Shown here one piece after another: positions 6,799 to 14,340 of a stretch of DNA of 42,246 nucleotides. The stretch is from a virus: positions 1 to 42,246 of IMG/VR virus record IMGVR_UViG_3300028030_000029. One strand, given 5' to 3'. Position numbers and translations under genes: made by a program. How positions within the stretch are numbered: position 1 is the stretch's first letter; each line of letters opens with the position of its first letter. The notes beneath the pieces were generated by a model that made no database searches, had not been told where the DNA came from, and was given only the letters and a program-made list of their open reading frames with translations.

Positions 6799-7425
6799 AT
6801 GATAGTGAATGGGTATAAAATAAAGAATAAATCCAATCTAAAAGAGGCAGGTTTGGCAGGTGTCAATCTAAAAGAGGCGGATTTGGCAGGTGCCAATCTA
6901 ACATATGCAGATCTTAGTCAAGCTAATCTTACAAAAGCTAACCTTGAAAAAGCTATTATGCAAAATACTAACCTTGAAAAAGCTATTATGCGAGATGCTA
7001 ACCTTAAAAAAGCTAGTATGCATAATGTTAATCTTGTAAAAGCTATTCTTGTAGGAGCAGAGCTTGAAGGCGCCGATCTAAGAGGGGCTAACTTAGCAAA
7101 AGCAAGTATGTTAATGGCTAATCTAAGAGGAGCTGATCTTAGAGAAGTTGATTTCGAAGGTGCAATGCTCGAATTTGCGGATTTAACAGGAGCCAATCTG
7201 AAAGGTGCTAATCTTGAAGGAGCTAATTTGCATGGTACTTGCATTAGAACTTTTAGAGCGGGCCAGTACAATAGGTTGTCATTTACCTATATGTATGAAG
7301 GCATTCAATACTATCAGATAGGTTGTTTCAATGGAACCTACGATGAAGCAATTGCAGAGATTAGAAAGGAGTATTGGCCTAATAGCAAATACGAGAAACT
7401 GATCAAAATATATAAGGAGGATTAG
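6799..7425 (+). CDS. Pentapeptide-repeat protein with IGC-type C-terminal domain (2)
   Basis: A 208-residue paralogue of the protein at 5614, with AAGGAG upstream. About 26 pentapeptide repeats (A(N/D)Lxx, several with KAIM or KASM) occupy residues 15-145. The C-terminal domain (TFRAGQYNRLSFTYMYEGIQYYQIGCFNG...) is about two-thirds identical to that of the first copy. The repeats differ more than the C-terminal domain, so the C-terminal domain is under stronger constraint and probably carries the specific function or partner contact, with the beta-helix as a charged scaffold. Two diverged copies in one operon suggest two targets, a heterodimer, or escape from host resistance. These are inferences. 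Confidence 0.9.
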   Translation: MIVNGYKIKNKSNLKEAGLAGVNLKEADLAGANLTYADLSQANLTKANLEKAIMQNTNLEKAIMRDANLKKASMHNVNLVKAILVGAELEGADLRGANLAKASMLMANLRGADLREVDFEGAMLEFADLTGANLKGANLEGANLHGTCIRTFRAGQYNRLSFTYMYEGIQYYQIGCFNGTYDEAIAEIRKEYWPNSKYEKLIKIYKED

Positions 7426-7428
7426 AAA

Positions 7429-7896
7429 ATGAAGCATGGAAAAGAGATTAAATACTGGGCGGAGCACCCAGATGGAACCAGAGTATGGCAAAGAACTGAC
7501 GACATAGGCAGCGAATGGGAATTAAATTTGTTCCCTAAATGGCATGAAACGTTCCATTACATTGTAGCTGATGAATGGGCCGAACTTCGCAAGGCTCAGG
7601 AAGATGGTAAACAGCTACAATGGAAAGGTTCAGATGCTGTATTGGGTTATTACTCAATGCACAATACAAATATTGAAGACTGGCGTATCAAACCAGATGA
7701 ACCAGAGGAACCAGTATATGAGTATCAGTGGATTTACAGAATTCCTACAGACAAAGATGGTACATATTATATGAGCATGTATTACTGCACAGACGAAGAA
7801 GACTTTGCAAAGATATACCCCAATGCTGCAATAAGTGGCAAGTCAAGGTATATACCAATAGAGCCATATTTACCAAGCAAAAGGATTAGAAAATGA
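7429..7896 (+). CDS. WRIKP-motif phage protein, copy 1
   Basis: A 155-residue protein with an AAGGAGG ribosome-binding site. It contains MKHGKEIKYWAEHPDGTRVWQR at the start and WRIKP near residue 86, a combination typical of small phage proteins of unknown function that carry a MKH...W...(Y/W)RIKP unit. The neighbouring gene at 7893 is a tandem duplicate, similar over its whole length (LNLFPKW, DEWAELRKAQ, EPYLPSKRIRK). The final codons (SKRIRK) also supply the ribosome-binding site AAAAGGATTAGAAA of the next gene. Confidence 0.85.
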   Translation: MKHGKEIKYWAEHPDGTRVWQRTDDIGSEWELNLFPKWHETFHYIVADEWAELRKAQEDGKQLQWKGSDAVLGYYSMHNTNIEDWRIKPDEPEEPVYEYQWIYRIPTDKDGTYYMSMYYCTDEEDFAKIYPNAAISGKSRYIPIEPYLPSKRIRK

Positions 7897-8375
7897 AACA
7901 TGAAAAAGAAATATGTTACTGGGCTAAACAACCAGATGGTACAAAGGTTTGGCGAAGAGCTAACGATAAAGACAGTGAATGGAAATTAAATTTGTTCCCT
8001 AAATGGTATGAAACGTCCCATTACATCGTAGATGATGAATGGGCTGAATTAAGAAAAGCCCAAGCAGACGGTAAGCAACTGCAAAGAGCAGCCTATTTGT
8101 GCGGCCGTAACCGAGAATGGATAGATATAGAATTTGTAATAGAAGATACCAAAATAACAGAATTGGATCACTGGCGTATTAAGCCTGAAGAACTGTATGA
8201 ATATCAATGGATATATAAGCTACCTGCAGGTAGAGAGGGAATGTACTATATTAGCACTCGTTATTACATAGACGAAGAGGAATTTGTAAATTCCTACCCT
8301 AATAGATCAAGAAGAAAGAATGCAAGGGATATACCTGTAGAACCATATCTACCCAGTAAAAGGATTAGAAAATGA
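7893..8375 (+). CDS. WRIKP-motif phage protein, copy 2
   Basis: A 160-residue tandem duplicate of the preceding gene, overlapping it by four bases (ATGA). Start (MKHEKEICYWAKQPDGTKVW), centre (LNLFPKWYET, WRIKP) and end (EPYLPSKRIRK) are conserved; the region around residues 65-85 differs and has gained LCGRNREWIDIEFVIED. The family is common in phages but its role is unknown to me. The duplication preserved the start-coupled ribosome-binding site, so both copies remain translated. Confidence 0.85.
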   Translation: MKHEKEICYWAKQPDGTKVWRRANDKDSEWKLNLFPKWYETSHYIVDDEWAELRKAQADGKQLQRAAYLCGRNREWIDIEFVIEDTKITELDHWRIKPEELYEYQWIYKLPAGREGMYYISTRYYIDEEEFVNSYPNRSRRKNARDIPVEPYLPSKRIRK

Positions 8376-8767
8376 ATAGAGCTAATTTAGTCACTCTAAA
8401 TGTAGCCTGTGAGGTGTTAGGATGCTCAACTACGAACATAATCAATACACCTAAGTATCAAGAGTTCTACCATCCAGTTAAGGGTAGGAGAGAGCTTAGG
8501 GTATTTGATCTTGAAGGCTACAATAAGAAGGAGGATTTAAGATTTGAGTTCATAGAGAAAACTAAGCTGTTCATAGAATGGCTAATTCATGAGAAAGGCA
8601 TACTTCCCACTCACATAGCTAAGAGGAGTAGGGTATCTAAGCCACAGGTATATGAGCATTCATTATCGGTAGTGTCTGCTTATAAGATAGTTAAAACATA
8701 TAGATACTACCTAAATGAATTTGATAGATTCTATGGGTGGCCAACTAAAAGAAAGGAAACAAAATGA
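8372..8767 (+). CDS. Putative DNA-binding protein (HTH)
   Basis: A 131-residue protein coupled to the previous gene by a four-base overlap. The N-terminal segment (LVTLNVACEVLGCSTTNIINTP) resembles the winged-helix excisionase/MerR start. A second candidate HTH lies near residue 80 (LPTHIAKRSRVSKPQVYEHS). The rest is basic and aromatic. It could be a transcriptional regulator of the accessory operon or a DNA-bound accessory factor. It is the second candidate reader, after the gene at 16626, of the AATCTTA sites. Confidence 0.75.
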   Translation: MNRANLVTLNVACEVLGCSTTNIINTPKYQEFYHPVKGRRELRVFDLEGYNKKEDLRFEFIEKTKLFIEWLIHEKGILPTHIAKRSRVSKPQVYEHSLSVVSAYKIVKTYRYYLNEFDRFYGWPTKRKETK

Positions 8768-9036
8768 AAACAGTTAAAGATTTAATGGAAGAGTTCGATT
8801 CAGATGCACTCAAAGGGCATATTAGTTTTATCTTCACACAGACTGAGGAAGGTCTTAAAGTAGAAGCAAATGTAAGCGCTACAGAAATTATGGTGAAGGC
8901 AGCAATCATAAATCTATTTGAAACCATTGAAAGTGAACATGATAATGCTGTTGTATTGAGGCTATTGGCTGAGATTACAGCGTTATACTTGCAAGGCCAA
9001 GAAAACCGCAACAAAGGAGAAGCTAATGAAGAGTAA
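8764..9036 (+). CDS. Small acidic hypothetical protein
   Basis: A 90-residue protein overlapping the preceding gene by four bases, with AAAGGAAAC upstream. It is mostly helical and acidic (MEEFDSDALKGHISFIFTQTEEGLKVEANVSATEIMVKAAIINLFETIESEHD). No family is recognised. Its 3' end carries the ribosome-binding site for the gene at 9026. Confidence 0.8.
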   Translation: MKTVKDLMEEFDSDALKGHISFIFTQTEEGLKVEANVSATEIMVKAAIINLFETIESEHDNAVVLRLLAEITALYLQGQENRNKGEANEE

Positions 9037-9283
9037 GCATGCTCTAAGACACCACACACCAATAGAAGTAGCGGAACTAACTCCATTGGAAACTGAGTTC
9101 ATAGTAGCTACAGGTTTCCTGTTCGACTGGGATGAGTGTGAGGGTCTATTAGGCCCTACTGAGCCGAATGGGAAATCTACATGGTTTAGTAAAGAAGAGC
9201 TGATCAAAGCTTATGGAGAGGATGCCTTGTCAAAAGCTGTTGATCTAATCAATAATGATGGCTTTACTGCCTTACCATTTTAG
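9026..9283 (+). CDS. Small hypothetical protein
   Basis: An 85-residue protein overlapping the preceding one by 11 bases, with AAAGGAG nine bases before the ATG. Features include a basic start (MKSKHALRHHTP), then ETEFIVATGFLFDWDECEGLLGPTEPNGKSTWFSKEELIKAYG. I do not recognise it and see no membrane segment. Confidence 0.8.
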   Translation: MKSKHALRHHTPIEVAELTPLETEFIVATGFLFDWDECEGLLGPTEPNGKSTWFSKEELIKAYGEDALSKAVDLINNDGFTALPF

Positions 9284-9292
9284 GAGCAAGAT

Positions 9293-9562
9293 ATGATAAT
9301 GGTGATATACACATTAATTAGTTTGATATTAGTAGTGGCACTGTTTAAAATGGCACCTAAATTTTCAATGACTTTGGTGATAGGAACGATAGTGGTATCA
9401 TTGGGTTTATTTTTCAGTACGTTAGAAAGAAAAGCCCACTCATCTGTAGATTGGTCGATAGTGAAGACTAGGAAGCCCGTAGTCGATATAAACATAACTG
9501 AAAAAGAGCTCCAAGAGATTATAAAGAAAAAAGGTAAAATACCTTTTGACACAACAATATAG
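9293..9562 (+). CDS. Two-helix membrane protein
   Basis: An 89-residue protein with TAGGAG six bases before the ATG. Two hydrophobic stretches (residues 3-18, VIYTLISLILVVALF, and 25-42, SMTLVIGTIVVSLGLFFS) are separated by a short basic turn, followed by a soluble tail rich in Lys and Glu. This is the topology of small phage membrane proteins such as superinfection-exclusion factors or antiholins. The position in the early or middle operon, away from the endolysin, favours a host-interaction role, though a lysis regulator cannot be excluded. Confidence 0.75.
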   Translation: MIMVIYTLISLILVVALFKMAPKFSMTLVIGTIVVSLGLFFSTLERKAHSSVDWSIVKTRKPVVDINITEKELQEIIKKKGKIPFDTTI

Positions 9563-9570
9563 GAGTAATT

Positions 9571-10917
9571 ATGATCAAATTAACCGATGACCAAAAGAGG
9601 GCCATCAAGGTAGTAGACTCTTTCCTGAAAGACCCAAATGCCTTTGACTGCTTCATAAGTGGACAGGCAGGAGTAGGCAAGACCACTCTACTAAACTATC
9701 TGGTTCAGAAGCTTATGGAGAAAGAAATACCATATGTAGTATGTGCCTACACTCACAAGGCTAAGAAGGTCCTTGAGAGCAAGTTGCCTAAGGGTGCCGA
9801 TGTACGAACACTTCATTCATTCCTTAGGAAGCGGCCAGGTATCAACGAGAACGCCAAGACCATCCATAAGCTCCAAACTACTACTCAGTTCGGACATCCT
9901 CAGCAGGTCAAACTTCTTATAGTAGATGAGTACTCGATGGTAGGTGAGAGTGACGTTATGAGCATAGGAGAGCTCCAGGACCCAGACTATCAAGGTGTGC
10001 CAGAGATGAAGGTGCTATATGTAGGAGATTACAGACAGTTGGCTCCAGTAGGACAAACGTTCACCCTTGATCCACACAGAGCAGAGTATTCATATACACT
10101 AACAGAGGTTCAGAGGCAATCGGCAGGACCTCTTCTCTCCACCATATGTGAAGTAGTGGACATGATTGATGGCAAGAAACCTATCGGTTATCTCGAGCCT
10201 AATGCAGAGTTTCATAGAGATATCGATATACCAACACATATAGCTGACAACAAGCCCAAAGACTTCGCTGTACTTGCCTATACAAATAAGCGAGTTCAAG
10301 AGCTTAATAGCGCAATACATGATGTAGTGGGGTCTACTGACCTTAGATGGTCACCCACACTTAGAGCTGAGTTACAGGTAGGTCTACAATATGAGCCATA
10401 TGAGGTAGCCGCTATTTGGATACATTCAGGTATTCTTGAGCTTGAGTCTAAGTATAGGACGCTTGAGCATATTCAGAAGATATCTAAAGACTATAGCATA
10501 CAATTTGGAGAGTTCGTAAATCTGACTGAAGATACTACTCAAACAATAGCCTATATATTTGGGCATTACGAATACAAGCTCGCATTGGAGAAGCTAGCAC
10601 AAGAAGCCACCAGAGCCAATGAGGCTATCAACCATCGTAGTCCCAAGAAGTACTGCTTAGAGAATCCTCATTGTAAAGAATGCAGGAGGAGAGCCAAGGC
10701 ATGGAGGGATTATCTGACGGTTAAAGAGTGCGTGATGTGCGTTGATTATCCTTATGCTCAGACTATTCACAAGAGTCAAGGCAGTACCTTTAAGAATGTC
10801 TATATTGACAATGAAGACTTGAAACTACTGCTCAAGACTGGCAGGACTGAAACATATTTGAAGCTTTTGTATGTAGGAATCAGTAGAGCTTCAAATCAGG
10901 TATTTATGAATTCATAA
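9571..10917 (+). CDS. SF1B DNA helicase (Dda/RecD-like)
   Basis: A 448-residue helicase. Motifs in order: Walker A GQAGVGKTT (K37), motif Ia AYTHKAKKVL, motif II LLIVDEYSMV, motif III VGDYRQLAPVG, motif V QTIHKSQGSTF and motif VI LYVGISRAS. These define the 5'-to-3' Dda/RecD2 group that clears proteins from DNA and supports phage fork restart and recombination. Between motifs IV and V lies an unusual cysteine cluster (C362, C368, C371, C387, C390) that could bind zinc or an iron-sulfur centre. TAGGAG precedes the ATG. It works with the polymerase and SSB encoded just downstream. Confidence 0.9.
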   Translation: MIKLTDDQKRAIKVVDSFLKDPNAFDCFISGQAGVGKTTLLNYLVQKLMEKEIPYVVCAYTHKAKKVLESKLPKGADVRTLHSFLRKRPGINENAKTIHKLQTTTQFGHPQQVKLLIVDEYSMVGESDVMSIGELQDPDYQGVPEMKVLYVGDYRQLAPVGQTFTLDPHRAEYSYTLTEVQRQSAGPLLSTICEVVDMIDGKKPIGYLEPNAEFHRDIDIPTHIADNKPKDFAVLAYTNKRVQELNSAIHDVVGSTDLRWSPTLRAELQVGLQYEPYEVAAIWIHSGILELESKYRTLEHIQKISKDYSIQFGEFVNLTEDTTQTIAYIFGHYEYKLALEKLAQEATRANEAINHRSPKKYCLENPHCKECRRRAKAWRDYLTVKECVMCVDYPYAQTIHKSQGSTFKNVYIDNEDLKLLLKTGRTETYLKLLYVGISRASNQVFMNS

Positions 10918-11013
10918 TCATATAGAATCGTCTATGATCGTCCAAAAATCATTATAGATATATAGAGATAGGGATAGGATAAATCATCTCAAAATTGATA
11001 TATAGAAATCGAT

Positions 11014-11073
11014 ATAGAGATAGAAATAGAGATAGAAATAGAGATAGAAATAGAGATAGAAATAGAGATAGAA
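11014..11073. repeat. 12-bp tandem repeat, 5 copies
   Basis: Five perfect copies of ATAGAGATAGAA (11014, 11026, 11038, 11050 and 11062), all purine-rich on the plus strand, ending 10 bp before the promoter dyad at 11084. Could be iterons, an upstream activator or protein-loading site, or a neutral slippage product. Confidence 0.95.
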
Positions 11074-11083
11074 ATTTAATCGA

Positions 11084-11115
11084 TTAATCTAATTTTAAGA
11101 TTAATTTGATATAAT
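11084..11115 (+). promoter_or_regulatory. Promoter with AATCT dyad upstream of the 11158 gene
   Basis: A -10 box TATAAT (11110-11115) preceded by the 21-bp dyad TTAATCT, 6 bp, AAGATTAA (11084-11104) with a 5-bp gap. It follows the 12-bp tandem repeats directly and would drive the gene at 11158 and possibly the SSB gene. Confidence 0.8.
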
Positions 11116-11157
11116 ATCAATATCTCAAAGAGATAAAAATTTAATCAGGAGTAACAT

Positions 11158-11622
11158 ATGACTAAAAAAGAACTTTATGCAGAAGTATCTGCGATTTTGG
11201 AGAAACACGGCGTAGAAGGTGAAGCTAAGGAGCAACTGCTCGCATTGGTAGAGCCAAAAAGAGGCGGACAGAGATTCGATATCGATGAGGTAGCTTGCCT
11301 TGATGAGAATGGCACTGTAACTCATATCCTTGACAGCGTACTGCATATTTGGGTACCAGTATACGATGAAGATGGTGAGCCTAACTTCTATGAGAAGCCA
11401 GACACTGAGCTCGGATGGAGCAGATTCTCTCGTACTGCTGAGAAGCTGAGAAAAGAAGCTGAAAAGACATTCAAGGCTACTAAAGAGGGTGTTCTTCAAG
11501 ACCTCCTTGCTGGTGAGATTGACAATGCTCAAGCGGCTGCGATTCTCGAAGAGGCGGAAGCTGCAAGAAAGTCACTCGAAGCACCAGAAGGTTTCGGTAC
11601 CACTGAAAAGCCTTGTGCTTAA
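11158..11622 (+). CDS. Protein of unknown function, paralogue of the gene at 31
   Basis: A 154-residue acidic protein with CAGGAG upstream and its own dyad promoter. It aligns with the gene at 31: N-terminal helices, an EPKRGG hinge at residues 36-41, and a central GWSRFSRTAEKLRKEAEK. A long charged C-terminal helix follows (residues 95-150, rich in Glu and Ala). It immediately precedes the SSB-like gene and is followed by a UUCG-loop hairpin. No catalytic motif is visible. Because the two copies each lie first or near-first behind a dyad promoter, they may perform the same early task at different times. Confidence 0.85.
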   Translation: MTKKELYAEVSAILEKHGVEGEAKEQLLALVEPKRGGQRFDIDEVACLDENGTVTHILDSVLHIWVPVYDEDGEPNFYEKPDTELGWSRFSRTAEKLRKEAEKTFKATKEGVLQDLLAGEIDNAQAAAILEEAEAARKSLEAPEGFGTTEKPCA

Positions 11623-11626
11623 TCAG

Positions 11627-11645
11627 TGCCCCTTCGGGGGTTTCT
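11627..11645 (+). terminator. UUCG-loop hairpin, weak terminator
   Basis: CCCC-TTCG-GGGG (11629-11640) directly follows the stop at 11622 and is followed by TTTCT. The super-stable tetraloop and short T-run suggest an attenuator that lowers readthrough into the SSB gene. Confidence 0.5.
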
Positions 11646-11647
11646 GT

Positions 11648-11708
11648 GGGAGCCGATTCTTCCCATCCTCCCCATCTTCCTTGATAGATAGATTAGGTCT
11701 CGGCTCCC
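11648..11708 (+). ncRNA. Possible structured RNA closed by a 9-bp stem
   Basis: GGGAGCCGA (11648-11656) pairs perfectly with TCGGCTCCC (11700-11708) around a 43-base pyrimidine-rich interior. The size resembles a tRNA, but no D-arm, anticodon stem or T-arm can be drawn. It may be a leader element of the SSB mRNA or a small RNA. Low confidence. Confidence 0.3.
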
Positions 11709-11799
11709 TCAGAAGTCCCTGCTTACATACTTCACGACTTTAAACCGCGGTGTAATTGAAATAGATTACGGTAGACAACTAATAGACAAAGGATAGACA

Positions 11800-12399
11800 A
11801 TGGCAAAACTTCCAGCAAAACCATTCAAGGTTGGACCAGGTGAATTAAGATGGCTTTTCATTAACGGACAAGGTGCACTCAATGATATGGGTGATACACC
11901 ACGTTATGAGTATAAGGCGACAGTAGTACTTCCCAAAGATAAGGCGCAGCCTTTCATCGACCAGCTCAAAGAGTTCTGGAGAGAATACAACAACGGCAAA
12001 GATGCTAAGGCTAAATCACTAGGGTACAAAGAAGAGGAAGATGGCACAGTCACTTTCACTTTCAAAACCAACACCGCTTTCATGCAGAAAGATGGTAGTG
12101 AGAAGCCTACGGTAGTTAGAGTATTTAGAGGCAATGGACAAGAGATTACAGACGCCTTCCATTCAGCAGAGAAGAAGGCAGCTAATGGATCTGAAGGTAT
12201 CGTGCACGGTACTATGGCTATCTATGATAGGAATGCTGCTGCTAGAGGTATCACACTCTACCTATCAGCAGTACAGTTCACAAAGTTCCAAGAATATCAA
12301 GGCTCAGTACAGGTAGAAGCTGTAACTGATGCTGATGATGGCCTTGATGGTGATGATGGTTTGGATGTGGCTCCAGTCACTGAGATGCCAAATATATAG
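11800..12399 (+). CDS. Single-stranded DNA-binding protein (DUF2815/gp2.5-like)
   Basis: A 199-residue protein with AAAGGA upstream. It has the pattern of phage SSBs: an aromatic and basic beta-rich core (PFKVGPGELRWLFINGQG, FTFKTNTAFMQ, VHGTMAIYDRNAAARGITLYLSAVQF) and an acidic tail (DADDGLDGDDGLDVAPVTEM). In phage T7 gp2.5 such a tail contacts the polymerase and helicase. It would coat single-stranded DNA at the fork and organise the polymerase, exonuclease and helicases encoded around it. It is followed by a strong terminator at 12423-12448, so it is probably the end of the 11084 transcript, allowing high expression. Assignment to the family is from overall pattern and context. Confidence 0.8.
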   Translation: MAKLPAKPFKVGPGELRWLFINGQGALNDMGDTPRYEYKATVVLPKDKAQPFIDQLKEFWREYNNGKDAKAKSLGYKEEEDGTVTFTFKTNTAFMQKDGSEKPTVVRVFRGNGQEITDAFHSAEKKAANGSEGIVHGTMAIYDRNAAARGITLYLSAVQFTKFQEYQGSVQVEAVTDADDGLDGDDGLDVAPVTEMPNI

Positions 12400-12422
12400 C
12401 AGACGATCCAGTCTGTTATAGT

Positions 12423-12448
12423 CCTGCCCTCGTGGCAGGCTTTTTATT
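12423..12448 (+). terminator. Rho-independent terminator after the SSB gene
   Basis: The stem CCTGCC/GGCAGG (12423-12428 and 12434-12439) with loop CTCGT is followed by C and then TTTTTATTT. This is the clearest intrinsic terminator in the window. Confidence 0.9.
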
Positions 12449-12450
12449 TG

Positions 12451-12474
12451 GTTAATTAAATAAGATAAGATAAT
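12451..12474 (+). promoter_or_regulatory. Possible promoter for the DNA polymerase gene
   Basis: After the terminator, TTAATTAAATAAGATAAGATAAT offers a -10-like GATAAT (12469-12474) 15 bp before the start codon. The AATCTTA dyad is absent, so if real, this promoter is outside the shared regulon. Confidence 0.35.
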
Positions 12475-12489
12475 TTAATAAGGATTACT

Positions 12490-14340
12490 ATGCTCAAAAC
12501 TATTTCAGTTGAAACATTCCTAAATGAAAACAAGCTGAATGCGGATCAGCCCATATTTTGGGATATAGAAACAGAAGAGCTCTATTATCACTCTTCATTG
12601 ATGCAATTGGGAAATCTTGAAGGTGAAATCTATCTGGTTAGTATAGAGAATGATTCTGATGAAGAGAGAATGAAAGACTACCTAAGAGATAAGCATTTGG
12701 TAGGCTATAACCTCTCATATGATTTTGGTACGCTCAATTTCGGGCCTTCTAAAACTGACGACCTCTTTCATGCTAGTAAGATAGCTTTCCCACAATTACA
12801 AGAATTCACTCTCGACAAGGTGGTATCTGCACTTCGCCTCACCATCTACGATGGACTTGATAAGAAACTTCTGCAAAAGAAGGGATTTATGCGGAAATCC
12901 TACCTCTCGCAAGACCAATTAAGATATGCCAAGGCAGATATAGAAGCACTCAGACACATTTGGTGTAGGCCACAGATACAAGAGGTTATTAAGAATAACT
13001 TGGCATATAGACTCTCAATCTATGCGCTTAAAGAGGCTATGGTATGGCAGAATAACGGATTGCCGCTATTACAGGATAAAGTGCAAGAATACTTGGCCAA
13101 AGCCAAGCAACAAGAAGCTGAGGCTATGTCTGAGCTCGAGAGATTGGTAGGACGTCCTATCAACCCAAGAAGCTCAAAGCAAGTGAAAGAGTATTTCGGC
13201 ACTCCTAGTAGTGATAAGGCCACCTTGACCCGAATCGCTATTGAGGGACACCTAGACAAGAATAAGAAATCCGCAGGGACTGGTAGGGGTATTGATAGTG
13301 ATGAAAAAGATTTCACCGATACCGAGCAGAAAGTGGCAGAGCTCATTCTAAAGGCTAGAAAGGCCAGGAATGACGTATCTAAGTTATCTAACTATGTAGG
13401 ACACGAGAAAATGTACGGGAGATTCTCTCCGATAGGAGCTTCCACGAGCCGATGGACCTGCAAAGGCACGCCAAAAGGTTCCACTAGAAGTAACTTATTT
13501 AATGCACAGAACTACTCTCGTGACTTCAAATCGGTGTTTGGAGTTAAGCCTGATAGTGGGAAAATCATAGTTGCGGCAGATTATGCCACACTTGAGATTA
13601 GGATTGCTGCGGCTCTTATGGGTGAGGCTAATATGTACAAGGCTCTTATGAGAGGCGAGGATATCCACAAGTCTACTGCGGCTTTAATCTATAACAAGCC
13701 AATAGAGGAAGTGCATGGAAGGGAGCGTTCTAATGCGAAGGTTGCGAACTTTGGTCTCACCTATGGAATGAGCTATAACACCTTTATTCAATATGCATAT
13801 GACCTATACGGTATCAAATTCTCTGATGTAGAAGCTAAAGAGCTAGTAGGTAAATTCTTCAAGGCCTATCCAGGTATCAAACAGTACCACAATATGGTAG
13901 GGTCTAATATGAGGAAAGGTAATTACATCTGCTATACTTCCCTTGACTATCCTATGAAACCTAAGAGTTATACAGAAGCCATCAATGGCCCTACACAGGG
14001 AACTGGTGGAGAATGTATGCGATTAGCCATCCATAGAATAGTGGAGAAAGATGAGCGTAGTCTTGAGGTGATTGTGAATAGTATCCATGACGCACTATAC
14101 CTTATAGTACCTGAGGTAGAGAAAGAATATTGGGCGGAATTGCTCAAAACTTCTATGCAAGAAGCGTGGTACGAAATTAGGAAATCAAGACATTTCAAGT
14201 GGCACGATATACCTATGCCCATCGATGTTATGTTTGGATACACTATGGGTGACCTAGAAGAAGATTTTGCAGGTGGTGGGCAATCTCTATCGATTGAAGA
14301 AATGCGAGAAACACAAAAAAGGAATAGAAATGCACTTTGA
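12490..14340 (+). CDS. Family A DNA polymerase with 3'-5' exonuclease
   Basis: A 616-residue replicative polymerase. The exonuclease domain has FWDIETE (D25, E27), HLVGYNLSYDFG and YAKADIEALRH (Y...D). The polymerase domain has motif A DYATLEIRIAA (D364), the O-helix RSNAKVANFGLTYG (K417, F421) and motif C SIHDALY (H533, D534). The residue equivalent to E. coli Pol I F762 is Phe; published surveys associate Phe or Tyr at this site with virulent phages and Leu with temperate ones. AAGGATTACT precedes the ATG. It overlaps the next gene by 11 bases. No 5'-3' nuclease domain is fused; that activity is supplied by the gene at 15393. Confidence 0.96.
   Translation: MLKTISVETFLNENKLNADQPIFWDIETEELYYHSSLMQLGNLEGEIYLVSIENDSDEERMKDYLRDKHLVGYNLSYDFGTLNFGPSKTDDLFHASKIAFPQLQEFTLDKVVSALRLTIYDGLDKKLLQKKGFMRKSYLSQDQLRYAKADIEALRHIWCRPQIQEVIKNNLAYRLSIYALKEAMVWQNNGLPLLQDKVQEYLAKAKQQEAEAMSELERLVGRPINPRSSKQVKEYFGTPSSDKATLTRIAIEGHLDKNKKSAGTGRGIDSDEKDFTDTEQKVAELILKARKARNDVSKLSNYVGHEKMYGRFSPIGASTSRWTCKGTPKGSTRSNLFNAQNYSRDFKSVFGVKPDSGKIIVAADYATLEIRIAAALMGEANMYKALMRGEDIHKSTAALIYNKPIEEVHGRERSNAKVANFGLTYGMSYNTFIQYAYDLYGIKFSDVEAKELVGKFFKAYPGIKQYHNMVGSNMRKGNYICYTSLDYPMKPKSYTEAINGPTQGTGGECMRLAIHRIVEKDERSLEVIVNSIHDALYLIVPEVEKEYWAELLKTSMQEAWYEIRKSRHFKWHDIPMPIDVMFGYTMGDLEEDFAGGGQSLSIEEMRETQKRNRNAL

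Noticed and set aside
11648-11708. A tRNA gene
   Set aside because: The 9-bp closing stem and overall size are suggestive, but no D-arm, anticodon arm, T-arm or CCA-adjacent pattern can be drawn.
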